A DNA stretch of 64,000 nucleotides, taken from Caulobacteraceae bacterium. GTDB lineage: Bacteria > Pseudomonadota > Alphaproteobacteria > Caulobacterales > Caulobacteraceae. The position numbers and the translations under genes were made by a program. Location: assembly GCA_947476325.1 (NCBI GenBank), contig CANJPZ010000006.1, positions 51,199-115,198 on the forward strand, written 5' to 3'. Below are positions 17,807-29,965 of the stretch, piece after piece (position 1 is the first letter of the stretch; the number at the start of each line of letters is the position of its first letter). The notes beneath the pieces are model-generated. The model saw nothing but the letters and a program-made list of their open reading frames with translations, was not told the origin of the DNA and ran no database searches.

Positions 17807-19195
17807 TTAGTCCGCGTTCTCTGCGCCGTGCTGCACGTTGGCGAAGCAGCGCATCAGCGAAGTCTGCAACTTGACGACATTGACGGGTTTGCCCAGGTGG
17901 TCGTCCATCCCCGCTGACATGCAGCGTTCCAGGGATTCAGGCATGACGTCCGCTGAAAGACCGATAATCGGCACGCGTCCGACCTTTTCGCTCATCGCCC
18001 TGATCGCCCGGGTGGCGGCCACGCCGTCCATGACCGGCATGTGAACGTCCATGAGGACAGCGTCGTAGTTGCCCACCTTCATGGCCTCCACAGCTTCGGC
18101 GCCGTTCTCCACGAAATCGCAGGTACAGCCCAGGAGGCCGAGGATCGTAACGGCCAACCCCCGGTTCACCGGATGATCGTCGGCCACAAGAATGTGCGCG
18201 ACCCGTTCACCGTTTGCATGCTGGGGCGCCGACTGGTCTTCGGCCGCCTCGAGGGGAATTTCGAACCAAAAGGTAGTGCCGTGACCTGGCCGGCTTTCGA
18301 CGCCGATACGCCCCCCCATTAGTCCGACAAGCGACTTGCAGATCGCCAGGCCAAGGTCTGCGCCCCCATGGGCGCGCGTCAGGCTGGCGTCCAGCTGGGT
18401 AAAGCCTTCGAACAGCATGTCCTGTCGGTCTTGAGGAATACCAACGCCGGTATCGGTGACCTCGAAACGGGCAAACGCCTGATTGATCGTGACCTTGAGG
18501 TCGACAGTCCCCACGTCAGTGAACTTGACCGCATTGTCGAGCAAATTCAGCAAAACCTGCCGAACCCGGGCTTCATCCAGATTCCAGGTCCGGAAGGTCT
18601 CGCCTTCGAACGTTTTTGAGAGTTTCAGTCCCTTGGTTTTCGCGGGGCCGCTGGTCATCTCGATCGCATCGTCGGTCAGGCTGGAAATTTGAATCGGTGA
18701 TGGCTTGAGGACGACCCGGCCACTTTCAATCCGCGAATAGTCCAGCACGTCGTTGACGATCACCAACAGGGCATCACCGGATTTTTCGATCAGTTCAAGT
18801 TTGCGCCTCATGTCGGACGGCAATGACTTTCGCTGAAGCAAAATCTGGGTGAAGCCCATAACGCCGTTAAGGGGGGTGCGCAGCTTGTGACTCATGGCGG
18901 CCAGGAATTCGGTCTTGGCCTGGCTTGCCTTGATGGCTCGCAGACGCGCGGCGCGCGCGATTGCGTTGCGTGTTTCCATCTGGCGCTTGATCCGCGCGCC
19001 TTGGTCCACGGCAAGGGCGGTCATCAGCCCATTGTAGAACACGAACAGGATGTAGCTCTGGAAGCCAAAGATGGCGGCGTTGACGCTTTCTGCTGGTTTC
19101 CCGACCTGATCACCGGGCACGACGAAAGGATAGATAAAGCCTGTCAGAGTGATCAGCAGGATCGAAATCGCAGTTGTTCTGCCTCCCAGCCGCAT
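17807..19195 (-). pseudogene. Hybrid histidine kinase, C-terminal fragment (HisKA-HATPase-receiver)
   Basis: The 462 residues from the ATG at 19195 hold the end of a MASE1-type membrane region, a HisKA domain, a HATPase domain and a receiver (ILVADDHPVNRG, DAVLMDVHMPVMDG). Two key kinase motifs are altered: the H-box reads MSHKLRTPLNG (Glu after His changed to Lys) and the G2 box reads GGADLGLAI instead of GGTGLGLAI. Upstream in the same frame a TAG at 19243-19241 separates it from the rest of its membrane domain. The receiver looks intact. It is a tandem relative of the kinase gene at 19901-21988, and is best read as a decaying copy. Confidence 0.75.
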
Positions 19196-19240
19196 CGCGA
19201 GAATGGTGGCGAACGGAAAGGCAAGGATCAGTGAGAGCGT

Positions 19241-19803
19241 CTAGTAAGGCGTGCAGGACAAGCCGATCATCATGAAGATCGCCGAGATAAGGACGCTTTT
19301 TTCAAACCCTGACCGGTTCGGGGTGCGAGCCCGCAATTTGGTCATCAACAGCAGCAGCGTCGGCAGCACCATTCCAACGCCCATCAAGCAGGCCAAAACG
19401 CGTTGTAGGAGAAAGGCAAGAATTCCAGCGCTCAGAACACAGACCGGCAGGATCACCAGACCCAGCAGTTTCACAGCCTGCTTGAGGTTCTGCACCTGCG
19501 GCGTGCGGCATATCCTGCGGGTAAAAATCGCAATCATCGCCGAGAGCAGTCCCGTCAACGCGATTACGATCACGGTCATGACGAACTTAGGGCTTTGGAC
19601 GTAGGAAAAGACGCCGCTGAGCAACAGGCAACTGGCTATGCAAATGATCCGCGCCCTGTCTCGCAGCATCAGCATACCGGCGATCAAAAAGCTGCTCGCG
19701 CCCCAGAAGGCCGGGCCGCCATTGACGTTGCGAAGGACATAAATCGACAGGAAGGAGCTAAGCCTATACCCGACCTCAAAGGCGCGGACTTAATTCTAGG
19801 CAA
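19241..19803 (-). pseudogene. Membrane-domain fragment of the same broken hybrid kinase
   Basis: The frame read to the TAG at 19243-19241 encodes most of a MASE1 domain (hydrophobic segments such as GMLMLRDRARIICIASCLLL and VLSAGILAFLLQRVL). A 30-residue stretch beginning LSIYVLRNVNGGPAFWGASS aligns without gaps to [20 protein letters not shown] of the neighbouring kinase. No start codon exists in this frame before a TAA near 19790. A TTG at 19803 with GGGGGAG upstream opens a different frame, so an additional frameshift near the start is probable. Together with the next fragment downstream it makes one full-length MASE1-HisKA-HATPase-REC gene. Confidence 0.65.
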
Positions 19804-19900
19804 ATGGACGCGCTCCCCCAACCCAATATGGGCAAGTTAGGCGGGGCCCGCGAATTTATTGTTAATGCGCGTAATACGCGTCTTTTCGGCTCTCAACCGA

Positions 19901-21988
19901 CTAGGCTGCGTTTGTGGACGCTATGCGCATCTTGCCATTGGCGTCGCGACCGATCCATCTGGACAAGGCGTCGTAGAGCACGTCGATGTCGATAGGTTTG
20001 GGTACGCTGTCGACCATTCCGGCCAGTTTGCATCGGTTGATCTGCTCGGGCAGCACATCCGCGCTCATGGCGATAATCGGCACGCGCGCGGCGTCGCCTT
20101 CCAGCATTCGTATGGCGCGGGTCGCTGTCAGGCCGTCAATCCCGGGCATGTGCACATCCATCAGGATCGCATCAAAATGACTGCGGCTGGCTGCTTCAAT
20201 CGCTTCATTGCCGTCCACGGCCACTTCAACCTGGCAACCCAGCAGCTTGAGAACCGTCACGCCAAGCTCTCGGTTGGAAGGATGGTCATCGACCAGCAAT
20301 ATCCGCGCCGACAGACCGCCTGAGGCTTGTTCGCTGGGATGGATGGGAAGAGGCGCTGCCTGTTGAAGCATCAAGTCGAGCCAGAAGGTTGAACCCTTGC
20401 CAGGCAGACTGTTGACGCCAACCCTGCCGCCCATCCGCTCGACAAGTCCGCGGCAGATCGCCAGCCCCAGTCCGGTTCCGCCATAGGCGCGGGTCACCGA
20501 GGCGTCGGCTTGGGAAAAGCGGCGAAACAGGCGCGCGACCGCGTCAGGCGCAATTCCAATGCCTGTATCCGTTACGGCAATTTTCACCCTGTCCTGATCA
20601 CCCTTTGGGTGAACTGACAGGAGCACGCGAATTTCTCCGCGCTCAGTAAACTTGATGGCATTGTTCAGATAGTTGAGCATCACCTGCTTCAGGCGGTGAT
20701 CGTCGACCTGGCGCCACGCGTTCATATCGCCATCGGTGTCGAACCGGATATCCAGACCTTTGGCGTGGGCGCTCTCGGCGACGATCGCGATCGCGTCTTC
20801 AATCAGACCTTTCAAATGAGTTGGGCGTGGATCGAGCTCCAGCCTTCCGGCCTCGACCTTGGAAAAATCCAGAATGTCGTTGACAACGGTGAGCAGCGAC
20901 TTGCCCGCTCTCTCGATCAATCCGATCTGCTTGCCGGCTTCGGCCGGGAGGTCGCTGCGGCGCTCCAGCAATTGTGAGAACCCGATGATGCTGTTCAGAG
21001 GCGTCCGGATCTCGTGGCTCATGGTAGCCAGGAACTCCGTCTTGGCGCGGTTGGCCGCTTCAGCGTCGGACCGGGCGCGACGGGCCGAATTGGTGCGCCG
21101 TTCCAGAAGGCCGCGAAGTTGCCTTTGGTCCGACACCGCCAAAGCGGTCATCAGGCCGGTAAAGAACAGAGCGCCCATGTAGATCTGAATGACCATCACG
21201 CGGAAATCCAGACCCCAGGCCGGGTTCAACGACTTGCCGTTGAGCAGGGTCGAAGTGGTCATCGATACGCAGATCACAAGCGTTGCCAGGGCCGTCGCCT
21301 TGGGGCCGCGCCGGAAGGCCAGGGCTGTCATAAGTCCGAGCGAGAAAAAGGTGCCGACAACGCGGATGATGTCCTGTGGCGCTGCTGCGGCGACCGCAAA
21401 GAAGATCAGGAAGACTGCGGTCTCCTGCCAGCCATCGCGAAGGGACTGAACCTTTGGCGATTTTGAAGTGAGCAGCAGAATCCCGGGCAAGAAAACGATC
21501 ATGCCGAGCAGGTCCCCGGCCAACCAGTGGCGCAGGATGACCGGAAACTCTCGATGGAATAGAACGCTGCACAGGCTGGCTCCGATCAACGCGGCCGTGG
21601 TAACAACCGGTAGAACCGCAATACCTATGAGCCGAGCGAGGCTCTTGTAGTTGATCATCGGAATCGGCGCGCAGAACCGGCTCGCGATCAGTGCGACGCA
21701 GATGGCCTCTCCCAGATTAATTGCCGAGAAGGCGGTTGCCAGGGCCAGCGAGTCTCCGGCGACCATGTTCAGGACGATGTTGGCCGATACGCACGCGACT
21801 GCACAGACAAGCGCCCAGTTTCGCCTGAGCAGCAGGAACGCCGAAGCCAAAAAAGCATTTGCCGGCCAGATCGTCGCAACGCCATCGGCCATACGGCTGA
21901 CCTCAACGCTCACCAGAACGCTGATTACAAAGAAGGCAAATAGGGCCATCGCGGTGATGGTCTGTTGGCGTTGGGTTCCGAAACGCAT
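19901..21988 (-). CDS. MASE1 hybrid sensor histidine kinase
   Basis: A 695-residue membrane kinase. Residues ~1-310 form a MASE1 sensor with eight or more hydrophobic segments (for example [16 protein letters not shown]); then come HisKA ([19 protein letters not shown]), HATPase ([27 protein letters not shown]) and a receiver ([27 protein letters not shown], CheY-type Lys near VPKPID). All catalytic motifs are intact, in contrast to the copy immediately downstream. The start is ATG 21988 (MRFGTQRQQ) with AAGG upstream. The sensed signal is not evident. Confidence 0.88.
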   Translation of the reverse strand: MRFGTQRQQTITAMALFAFFVISVLVSVEVSRMADGVATIWPANAFLASAFLLLRRNWALVCAVACVSANIVLNMVAGDSLALATAFSAINLGEAICVALIASRFCAPIPMINYKSLARLIGIAVLPVVTTAALIGASLCSVLFHREFPVILRHWLAGDLLGMIVFLPGILLLTSKSPKVQSLRDGWQETAVFLIFFAVAAAAPQDIIRVVGTFFSLGLMTALAFRRGPKATALATLVICVSMTTSTLLNGKSLNPAWGLDFRVMVIQIYMGALFFTGLMTALAVSDQRQLRGLLERRTNSARRARSDAEAANRAKTEFLATMSHEIRTPLNSIIGFSQLLERRSDLPAEAGKQIGLIERAGKSLLTVVNDILDFSKVEAGRLELDPRPTHLKGLIEDAIAIVAESAHAKGLDIRFDTDGDMNAWRQVDDHRLKQVMLNYLNNAIKFTERGEIRVLLSVHPKGDQDRVKIAVTDTGIGIAPDAVARLFRRFSQADASVTRAYGGTGLGLAICRGLVERMGGRVGVNSLPGKGSTFWLDLMLQQAAPLPIHPSEQASGGLSARILLVDDHPSNRELGVTVLKLLGCQVEVAVDGNEAIEAASRSHFDAILMDVHMPGIDGLTATRAIRMLEGDAARVPIIAMSADVLPEQINRCKLAGMVDSVPKPIDIDVLYDALSRWIGRDANGKMRIASTNAA

Positions 21989-22079
21989 GGGAGCCTTGCG
22001 AGAATAGCTTGGGCTACCCTTGCCTGCGCGCCGCAAAGGAACCCTTAATTTCGCAGGCCCGTCTAACCCGACCGGGGCG

Positions 22080-23876
<1,797 letters not shown>

Positions 23877-23885
23877 GGCCGCTCT

Positions 23886-25961
23886 CTAGCGGCTCTCGCG
23901 CTCGAAGTCGTCGGCCAGTGATCCATAGAATGATGAACGATCGTCGGGTTTCGAAGGCGCAGGCTTGGCGTCGGTCGCCGGAACCGCTTCAACCTCTCCG
24001 GCGACGTCTTCCGGGTCCGGGGTTTCGTCGGCCGGCGCCGGCGCAGTTTCGACGGGCAGGAAATCAAAGTCATGGGGCGGAACGCCCTTGTGGGCCTCGA
24101 TCATGAACCTGCGCCAGATCTCCGCCGGCAGGGAACCGCCGGTGACCCGGGCCATCTGGCTGTTGTCGTCATTGCCGACCCACACGCCCGCCGCCCAGTC
24201 CGGCGTAAAGCCGACGAACCAGGCGTCGCGCCAGTCCTGGCTGGTGCCGGTCTTGCCGGCTGCGGGCCGGCCGAGATCGGCGTGGCGTCCGGTGCCGTTC
24301 TGGATGACGCCCTCCATCATGCGCACCATCTGACCGGCAAGGCGCGGGTCATAAGCCGGCGCGCCGGCGGTGACCGTATGTTGCCAGACAAGTTCGCCGC
24401 TGGAGCTGGTTATTGAGGTGATCAGGAAGGATGGCCGACGCTCGCCGCAATCCTGGAAAACCTGGAAGGCGTTGGTAATCTCACGCAACGACACTTCGTA
24501 GGCGCCCAGTGACACCGACAGATTCGGCGCGGCCGGAATGGTGGTCAGGCCGAACCGCCGTGAAATTTCGCCCAGACGTTCGCTGCCGGCCCGCTGGGCC
24601 AGCTGAACGGCAATGGTGTTGATCGACTCGGCCAGAGCGCGTTGCACAGTCACCGCGCCGGAATATCCGCCACCGTAGTTGGCCGGCCGCCAGCCGCCGA
24701 TGCGGATCGGTTTGTCGATCAGGACGTCCTGTGGGGAGACGCCACGCTCAAGGGCCGCGGCGTAGACAATGGGCTTGAAGGACGAGCCCGGCTGGCGCCG
24801 CGCCTGGGTGGCGCGATTGAACGGGCTCTCGTCATGATCCACGCCGCCGACGATGGCGCGGATGGCGCCGTCGGGCGTCATGGCGATCAGGGCGGCCTGG
24901 CTGGCGTTAACACCGCGCCCTTCACGGGCGATGGTTTCGGCGACGATGGACTGGGCTTTAGTCTGCAGATCAGGATCAATGGTCAGGCGGACGATCAGGT
25001 CGGGGGCGTTCTCGCCGGCAATGGCGGTGGCCTCCGAGGCCGCCAGATCGAGAACATAACCGAAATTCTGATCCCCGGTCCTGGGCGGTACCAGCACCGG
25101 CGGCGCCGAGATGGCGGCCTGTTCCTGGGCCGAGCTGATCCAGCCTTCCTGTCGCATGATCGACAACACCAGACTGGAGCGTTCCAGCGCCTGGGGCATG
25201 TTCCGGGTTGGCGACAGCCGCGATGGTGCCTTGGGCAATGACGCCAGCAAGGCCGCCTCGCCGACGCTCAAGGTGGTAGCGGAATGGCCGAAGTACTGAA
25301 CGCTCGCCGCGTCGAGTCCGTAGGAACGCTCACCAAAGAAGATGCGGTTCAGATAAAGCTCGAGCACCTCGTCCTTGGTCATCCGGCTTTCCAGGCGCCA
25401 GGCGATAAAGGCTTCCTGCAGCTTGCGTTTGACCGCGCGCTCCGGACTGAGGAACAGGGTCTTGGCGATCTGTTGGGTCAGGGTCGAGCCGCCCTGGTCC
25501 GGCGCATCGGTGCGGGCATTGCGGAACAGGGCCCGCAGGATGGAGCGCACCTCGACAGGTCCATGCTGGTAGAAGCGCCGGTCCTCGGCCGCCAGAAAGG
25601 CGCGCGGCGCGTAGGCCGGCAATTCGCCGATGGTGACCTTGTGACCGTTGCGCGCACCGCGGGTGGCGATCACTGCCCCATTGACGTCCTCGAAGGTGAT
25701 CCCCGGCTCGCGGGCCATGGCCCACAGATGCTTCTGGTCCGGAATGGACGGCATGTCGTGGAACAGCCAGAAGGCGATCGCGCCGAGCCCCGCGATAAGC
25801 GCGACGGCGACGCCTGCGATAATGGCGTTGAGGCGTTTTCCCCTGCGCCGGGCAGGCTTTCCCGGTGGTCGCGTCTTGACCTTCGGCGGTGGAGGCGGGC
25901 CGCCCACACGGGTTCCAAAGGACCGAACAGGAGCAGCTGAAGGCGGGATATCGTTCGTCAT
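23886..25961 (-). CDS. Class A penicillin-binding protein (bifunctional)
   Basis: A 691-residue peptidoglycan synthase anchored by one N-terminal helix (AIIAGVAVALIAGLGAIAFW) after a Pro/basic cytoplasmic tail. The glycosyltransferase domain carries AAEDRRFYQHGPVEV (catalytic Glu) and GGSTLTQQIAKTL. The transpeptidase has the SxxK box in RQPGSSFKPIVY, SIN in ESINTIAVQ and KTG in GKTGTSQDWRD. The C-terminal ~70 residues are acidic and Pro/Asp-rich. Which named PBP this corresponds to cannot be fixed; it resembles the PBP1a-type enzymes of Caulobacterales. Confidence 0.92.
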   Translation of the reverse strand: MTNDIPPSAAPVRSFGTRVGGPPPPPKVKTRPPGKPARRRGKRLNAIIAGVAVALIAGLGAIAFWLFHDMPSIPDQKHLWAMAREPGITFEDVNGAVIATRGARNGHKVTIGELPAYAPRAFLAAEDRRFYQHGPVEVRSILRALFRNARTDAPDQGGSTLTQQIAKTLFLSPERAVKRKLQEAFIAWRLESRMTKDEVLELYLNRIFFGERSYGLDAASVQYFGHSATTLSVGEAALLASLPKAPSRLSPTRNMPQALERSSLVLSIMRQEGWISSAQEQAAISAPPVLVPPRTGDQNFGYVLDLAASEATAIAGENAPDLIVRLTIDPDLQTKAQSIVAETIAREGRGVNASQAALIAMTPDGAIRAIVGGVDHDESPFNRATQARRQPGSSFKPIVYAAALERGVSPQDVLIDKPIRIGGWRPANYGGGYSGAVTVQRALAESINTIAVQLAQRAGSERLGEISRRFGLTTIPAAPNLSVSLGAYEVSLREITNAFQVFQDCGERRPSFLITSITSSSGELVWQHTVTAGAPAYDPRLAGQMVRMMEGVIQNGTGRHADLGRPAAGKTGTSQDWRDAWFVGFTPDWAAGVWVGNDDNSQMARVTGGSLPAEIWRRFMIEAHKGVPPHDFDFLPVETAPAPADETPDPEDVAGEVEAVPATDAKPAPSKPDDRSSFYGSLADDFERESR

Positions 25962-26012
25962 GTCCTGAATGGATAGCTTTCAGCGTCCGAAAAGGGTTAG
26001 GAGGCAAGGACC

Positions 26013-26483
26013 ATGCCGCCTGTAAAGCCATTCTGGGAAACCAAGACCTTAAAGGAAATGAACCCCAAGGAGTGGGAGTCCCTTTGCGATGGCTGCGGCC
26101 TGTGCTGCTTGGTGCGATTTGAAGACGAAGACACCGGCGAGGTGATACCGACCCGCGTCCATTGCCGGCTGTTTGACCCGCTTGCCTGCCGTTGCATCGA
26201 CTACGAGAACCGAAAGGCCCATGTACCCGACTGCATTCAGTTGCGGCCGGGAAACATCGAGGCGCTGGCTTGGATGCCCATGTCCTGCGCCTATCGCAGG
26301 CTGCACGAGGGCAGGGGACTGGCCTCGTGGCATCCGTTGATTTCAGGCGATCCGGAAAGTGTCCATAGGGCGGGGGTCTCGATTCGCGGCCAGACTATCT
26401 CGGAAGACTCCCTGACCGATCCGGAAGACGCGCTCGATTTCGAGGCGCCTGACCTGATTGTCGAACGCGGCCGCGAAGACTGA
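26013..26483 (+). CDS. UPF0260 (YcgN-like) cysteine-cluster protein
   Basis: A 156-residue protein with the metal-binding-type cluster LCDGCGLCC near residue 27 and further Cys in HCRLFDPLACRCIDY and PDCIQLRPG, the pattern of the UPF0260/YcgN family. The role is unproven; metal or Fe-S binding is likely from the Cys pattern. AGGAGG at 26000-26005 precedes the ATG at 26013. It ends before the DnaJ-like gene and may share its transcript. Confidence 0.88.
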   Translation: MPPVKPFWETKTLKEMNPKEWESLCDGCGLCCLVRFEDEDTGEVIPTRVHCRLFDPLACRCIDYENRKAHVPDCIQLRPGNIEALAWMPMSCAYRRLHEGRGLASWHPLISGDPESVHRAGVSIRGQTISEDSLTDPEDALDFEAPDLIVERGRED

Positions 26484-26583
26484 ATTCGGGGGCGCGCAAA
26501 ATAGGGCGGCGGACTTGCGCCCTTTGTCAGGTAACCTAACTGAGAGCGAGAATCCGTTCGCTCCTCCTCAGGCGTCACCCAAC

Positions 26584-27519
26584 TTGGCTAACGATCCCTA
26601 CATTGAACTTGGCGTGCCAAAGACGGCGAGCGCTGATGAACTGCGCAAGGCGTTCCGCAAGCTGGCAAAGCAGTATCACCCCGACGCCAACCCGGGGAAC
26701 GCTTCGGCAGAAGAGCGATTTAAGCGGGCCTCCGGCGCGTTTGATGTCGTTGGCGACCCGGAAAAGCGCAAAAAATTCGACGCCGGCCAGATCGACGCCG
26801 ACGGTCGCGAGACCATGCGCGGGTTTGGCGGCGGGCCGGGCGGAGCAGGCCCTGGACCTGGACACCCTTTCGGCGCGCGCGGGGCGGGCTTCGGCGGCGG
26901 GCGAAGCGCCCAGTTCGATGGCGTCGATATCGAAGACATTCTGGGCGACATGTTTGGTGGCGGCGGCCGCAGTCGTGGATTCCGGCAAGCCCCCCCTCCC
27001 AAGGGCTCGGACGTACGCGGCAAGGTCGATATAAGTCTTGAGGACGCGATTACCGGCGGCAAGAAACGCCTGGCCTTCTCTGACGGCCGCACCATTGAGG
27101 TCGCCATCCCCAAAGGCGCCAGCGACGGCCAGACTCTGCGGCTGAAAGGCCAGGGGATGGGCGGCCCGGGCGGCGCGGGCGATGCGCTTATCGAAATCTC
27201 GATCCGGCCACACCCAATCTACAAGGTCGAGGGCGAAAACCTGACCATGGATGTTCCCGTATCGGTTCCGGACGCGATTCTGGGCGGCAAGGTGACCGTC
27301 TCCACGCCGGATGGCGCGGTGGCGCTGACCGTCGCGGCGGGGTCTAATTCCGGTCAGATCCTGCGACTGAAAGGGCGCGGCATGCCCAAGGCGGGCGGCA
27401 AGCGTGGTGACCTGCTCGCCCGGCTGATTGTCACATTGCCAGAGGCGATGGAACCTGAATTGACCCAGTTCGCTGAGGACTGGCGGGCAAAGCGGCCCTA
27501 CACGCCAAAGCGGAAATAG
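26584..27519 (+). CDS. CbpA-type DnaJ co-chaperone
   Basis: A J-domain protein of about 311 residues. The J domain has the HPD triad (KQYHPDANPG), followed by a Gly/Phe-rich linker (GGGPGGAGPGPGHPFGARG) and two beta-sandwich peptide-binding domains (VDISLEDAITGGKKRLAF; VPVSVPDAILGGKVTVSTP). The zinc-finger domain of true DnaJ is absent, which defines the CbpA/DjlA-like group. It would stimulate DnaK ATPase. The start is uncertain: TTG 26584 (MANDPYIELG) fits the family, but an in-frame TTG at 26458, inside the previous gene, would add 42 residues. Confidence 0.85.
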   Translation: MANDPYIELGVPKTASADELRKAFRKLAKQYHPDANPGNASAEERFKRASGAFDVVGDPEKRKKFDAGQIDADGRETMRGFGGGPGGAGPGPGHPFGARGAGFGGGRSAQFDGVDIEDILGDMFGGGGRSRGFRQAPPPKGSDVRGKVDISLEDAITGGKKRLAFSDGRTIEVAIPKGASDGQTLRLKGQGMGGPGGAGDALIEISIRPHPIYKVEGENLTMDVPVSVPDAILGGKVTVSTPDGAVALTVAAGSNSGQILRLKGRGMPKAGGKRGDLLARLIVTLPEAMEPELTQFAEDWRAKRPYTPKRK

Positions 27520-27759
27520 GCATTAGTCGTTCTCGTACGTCAGGGCTGTGGCGGCGGCGCCACTGAGTCCACATCCTCGAGGCGGGTCAGCGGGGACTAG
27601 CAAGGCTGCAGGAAAGTCACCATCGCGGTAGCGGCGGGTATTGTTACGTTCGAGCCGCGCGTGGAAGTAGGCCATGGTCACATGCGCGGGCCAAGATCTT
27701 GAGGGCCGCGGCATGCGGGGAGATATCTCAGGCGGAAGGCGTTCGGTCATGGAGAAAGT

Positions 27760-29046
27760 CTACGCCTTTCGGGCCCGGCCGCGAGGCCTGTCCCATCCCC
27801 AGAACATCAGGGACAGGCCGCAACCGGACAGAATGCCCATGGTCAGGTCCTCGGCCACGGTGACGCCGAAGGTGGCTAACAACACCAGGGCCGGGCGCCA
27901 GTGACGGAACATCTGCGCGAACTCGCGCCTCTCGATCATGTTCCACGACACCACCAGCAGGACACCGGCCAGAGCGGAGACCGGAATATAGCCGGCCAGA
28001 GGCCCGACGATGACCATGAAGGCCAGCAGGAAGATCGAATGCAGTATCCCTGCGACCGGACTGCGGGCGCCGGCCCTCACATTGGTGGCGGTCCGCGCGA
28101 TCGTGCCGGTGACGGCCAGGCCTCCGAACAGGGCCGAACCCATGTTGGCGACTCCTTGCGCGACCAGTTCCATATTGGGCCGATGCCGACGGTCCGTCAT
28201 GCGATCCGCGACCACGGCAGACAGCAGGCTTTCGATACTGCCCAGCAAGGTGAAGGACAGCACCGCCGGGATCAGCGGCAGGATCTTGCCAAGATCCATG
28301 TCCGGAAGATGGGGTGATGGCAGCATGCGCGGGACGCCGCCGAAACGGCTGGCGATCGTATCGACGGGCAAGTGCAGCGCCCATGCTGCTGAAGAGGCTG
28401 CAACGACCGCAATCAACATCCCCGGCCACGATGGCGTGAACCGCCGCAAGGTGAAAATCGTGGCAGCCACGCCGGTGGAAAGCATGAACGAGGCCGGGCC
28501 AAAGGTTCCAAAGGCGGCGGCCAGAGTCATGATCTTGGGAATGATGCGACCTGGCTCCGGCCCGGACAGGTGCAGGCCGAACAGGTCCTTGAGTTGGCTG
28601 GCAAGAATGACGACTGCGATACCGGCCGTAAATCCGACCGTCACAGCGTGAGGTATGCGCCGGATCAAATCGCCGAACCTGAGCAACCCCGCAATGAACA
28701 ACAGAATCCCCGACAGGAACACGGTCAGAAGTAAGCCTTCGAGTCCAAATTTCGCAAAGGTCGACGCCACCAGAACGATGAAGGCGCCCGCTGGTCCGCC
28801 GATCTGAAACCGGCTGCCGCCCAGCACCGAGACCAGAAAGCCGCCGATGATCGCGGTGTACAGGCCGCGTTCAGGCCCGACGCCACAGGCGACTGCAATA
28901 GCCATGGACAGAGGCAGGGCGACGATCGCGACGGTCAGTCCGGCGACCGCGTCCTTGCGCAGATCATCCAGACGATAGCCTTCGGCCAGCATCGTCATCA
29001 GCTTGGGAACCATCGGGACGCGAAGGGTTGGCAGGTTGTGGGGCAT
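27760..29046 (-). CDS. SulP-family anion transporter lacking a STAS domain
   Basis: A 428-residue permease with about 11-12 hydrophobic segments. SulP features include GLTVAIVALPLSMAIAVACG, GLYTAIIGGFLVSVLGGSRF and GPAGAFIVLV early on, and SIESLLSAVVADRMT plus QGVANMGSALFGG in the middle. These transport sulfate, bicarbonate or other anions, usually with H+ or Na+. The usual C-terminal cytoplasmic STAS domain is missing: the protein ends in WGWDRPRGRARKA shortly after the last membrane helix. The start is ATG 29046 (MPHNLPTLR), with two later in-frame ATGs possible. Confidence 0.88.
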   Translation of the reverse strand: MPHNLPTLRVPMVPKLMTMLAEGYRLDDLRKDAVAGLTVAIVALPLSMAIAVACGVGPERGLYTAIIGGFLVSVLGGSRFQIGGPAGAFIVLVASTFAKFGLEGLLLTVFLSGILLFIAGLLRFGDLIRRIPHAVTVGFTAGIAVVILASQLKDLFGLHLSGPEPGRIIPKIMTLAAAFGTFGPASFMLSTGVAATIFTLRRFTPSWPGMLIAVVAASSAAWALHLPVDTIASRFGGVPRMLPSPHLPDMDLGKILPLIPAVLSFTLLGSIESLLSAVVADRMTDRRHRPNMELVAQGVANMGSALFGGLAVTGTIARTATNVRAGARSPVAGILHSIFLLAFMVIVGPLAGYIPVSALAGVLLVVSWNMIERREFAQMFRHWRPALVLLATFGVTVAEDLTMGILSGCGLSLMFWGWDRPRGRARKA

Positions 29047-29194
29047 GGGCCAGGTCCAGTGAACCGGCGACTCGTCGGGTCGTCGCGAGAGCAATGAACC
29101 TTAAGCCTCGCCGCTGCCGGAATATACCCGACATCTACGCGTCCTTGTGTCACTCGACGTTGACGCCATGCGGGGGGATGCTTAGCAGCAGGAC

Positions 29195-29917
29195 ATGCTC
29201 AGGCTCGGCGATCTTGAACTCGGCGACGGTCGGCCCCTCGTGGCCGTCAGCTTCACCGACATCGACGGCCGCCATGAGGTCGCCGAAGCGCGCGATGCGG
29301 GTGTCGCGATCGCGGAGTTGCGCATCGACCTGTTTGCCCGCCTGACGCCGGATTACGTCGCGCTTCAGGCCGAGCGGCTGTCTGGGCTGCCAACCATCGC
29401 GACGATCCGCCTCGCCGCCGAAGGTGGAAGATGGACGGCAGGAGAATCGGCGCGGCTCGAACTTTTCATGGCTGTGTTATCCTTGGTCGATGCGGTCGAT
29501 GTTGAACTGGCCGCCGGTGAAACCCTCCAAGCGCTCGAGCCGGCCGCCCACAAAGCCGGCAAGCTGCTGATTGTCTCGCACCACGATTTCGAAGCGACCC
29601 CTTCCCTGGAGGTCCTGGTCGATGTCTGCCGGCGGTCGGCGGCGGCCGGCGCAGACATCGTCAAGATCGCCGCCATGGTTCGCGATGATGCGGACATTGA
29701 GGTGCTGTCCCGGCTACTCACCGAGCGACCGGCGCCCAATCTGGTGGTCATCGGCATGGGCGAAAAGGGGCTAGCGACCCGCATCGCCTTCGCTGGCAAG
29801 GGCTCGCTCTTCACTTTCGCTGCAAAAGGCGATCGTACATCTGCTCCCGGTCAGATCGCCTACACGCGCATGCTGCAACTGTTTTCGGAACTCGAAACGC
29901 AGGGTGGCGCTTCCTAA
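29195..29917 (+). CDS. aroD: Type I 3-dehydroquinate dehydratase
   Basis: A 240-residue shikimate-pathway enzyme. The Schiff-base Lys is in DIVKIAAMV, the catalytic His in IVSHHDFEATPS, and the substrate-binding Glu and Arg in AELRIDLF and ATIRLAAEGG. This is the class I TIM-barrel form, not the small type II enzyme. The start is ATG 29195 with GCAGGA just upstream. It is divergent from the SulP gene across 148 bp, and precedes the PepSY/regulator/kinase operon by 48 bp. Confidence 0.92.
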   Translation: MLRLGDLELGDGRPLVAVSFTDIDGRHEVAEARDAGVAIAELRIDLFARLTPDYVALQAERLSGLPTIATIRLAAEGGRWTAGESARLELFMAVLSLVDAVDVELAAGETLQALEPAAHKAGKLLIVSHHDFEATPSLEVLVDVCRRSAAAGADIVKIAAMVRDDADIEVLSRLLTERPAPNLVVIGMGEKGLATRIAFAGKGSLFTFAAKGDRTSAPGQIAYTRMLQLFSELETQGGAS

Positions 29918-29924
29918 TGCATTC

Positions 29925-29941
29925 ATTCAGGCGCTATTCAG
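29925..29941 (+). promoter_or_regulatory. Direct repeat, candidate response-regulator operator
   Basis: Two identical hexamers ATTCAG (29925-29930 and 29936-29941) are separated by five bases. The 11-bp period is the classic spacing of OmpR/PhoB-family tandem sites. It lies just upstream of the operon that encodes a regulator of that family. Binding is inferred from spacing and position only. Confidence 0.45.
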
Positions 29942-29965
29942 ACCGCTGTGGTTAGGTCCGATGTC

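Noticed and set aside
27523..27750. A 75-codon minus-strand frame after the DnaJ-like gene
   Set aside because: Start codons lack a Shine-Dalgarno sequence and no family is recognised. A shorter form from ATG 27675 (50 residues) remains possible but is not supported.
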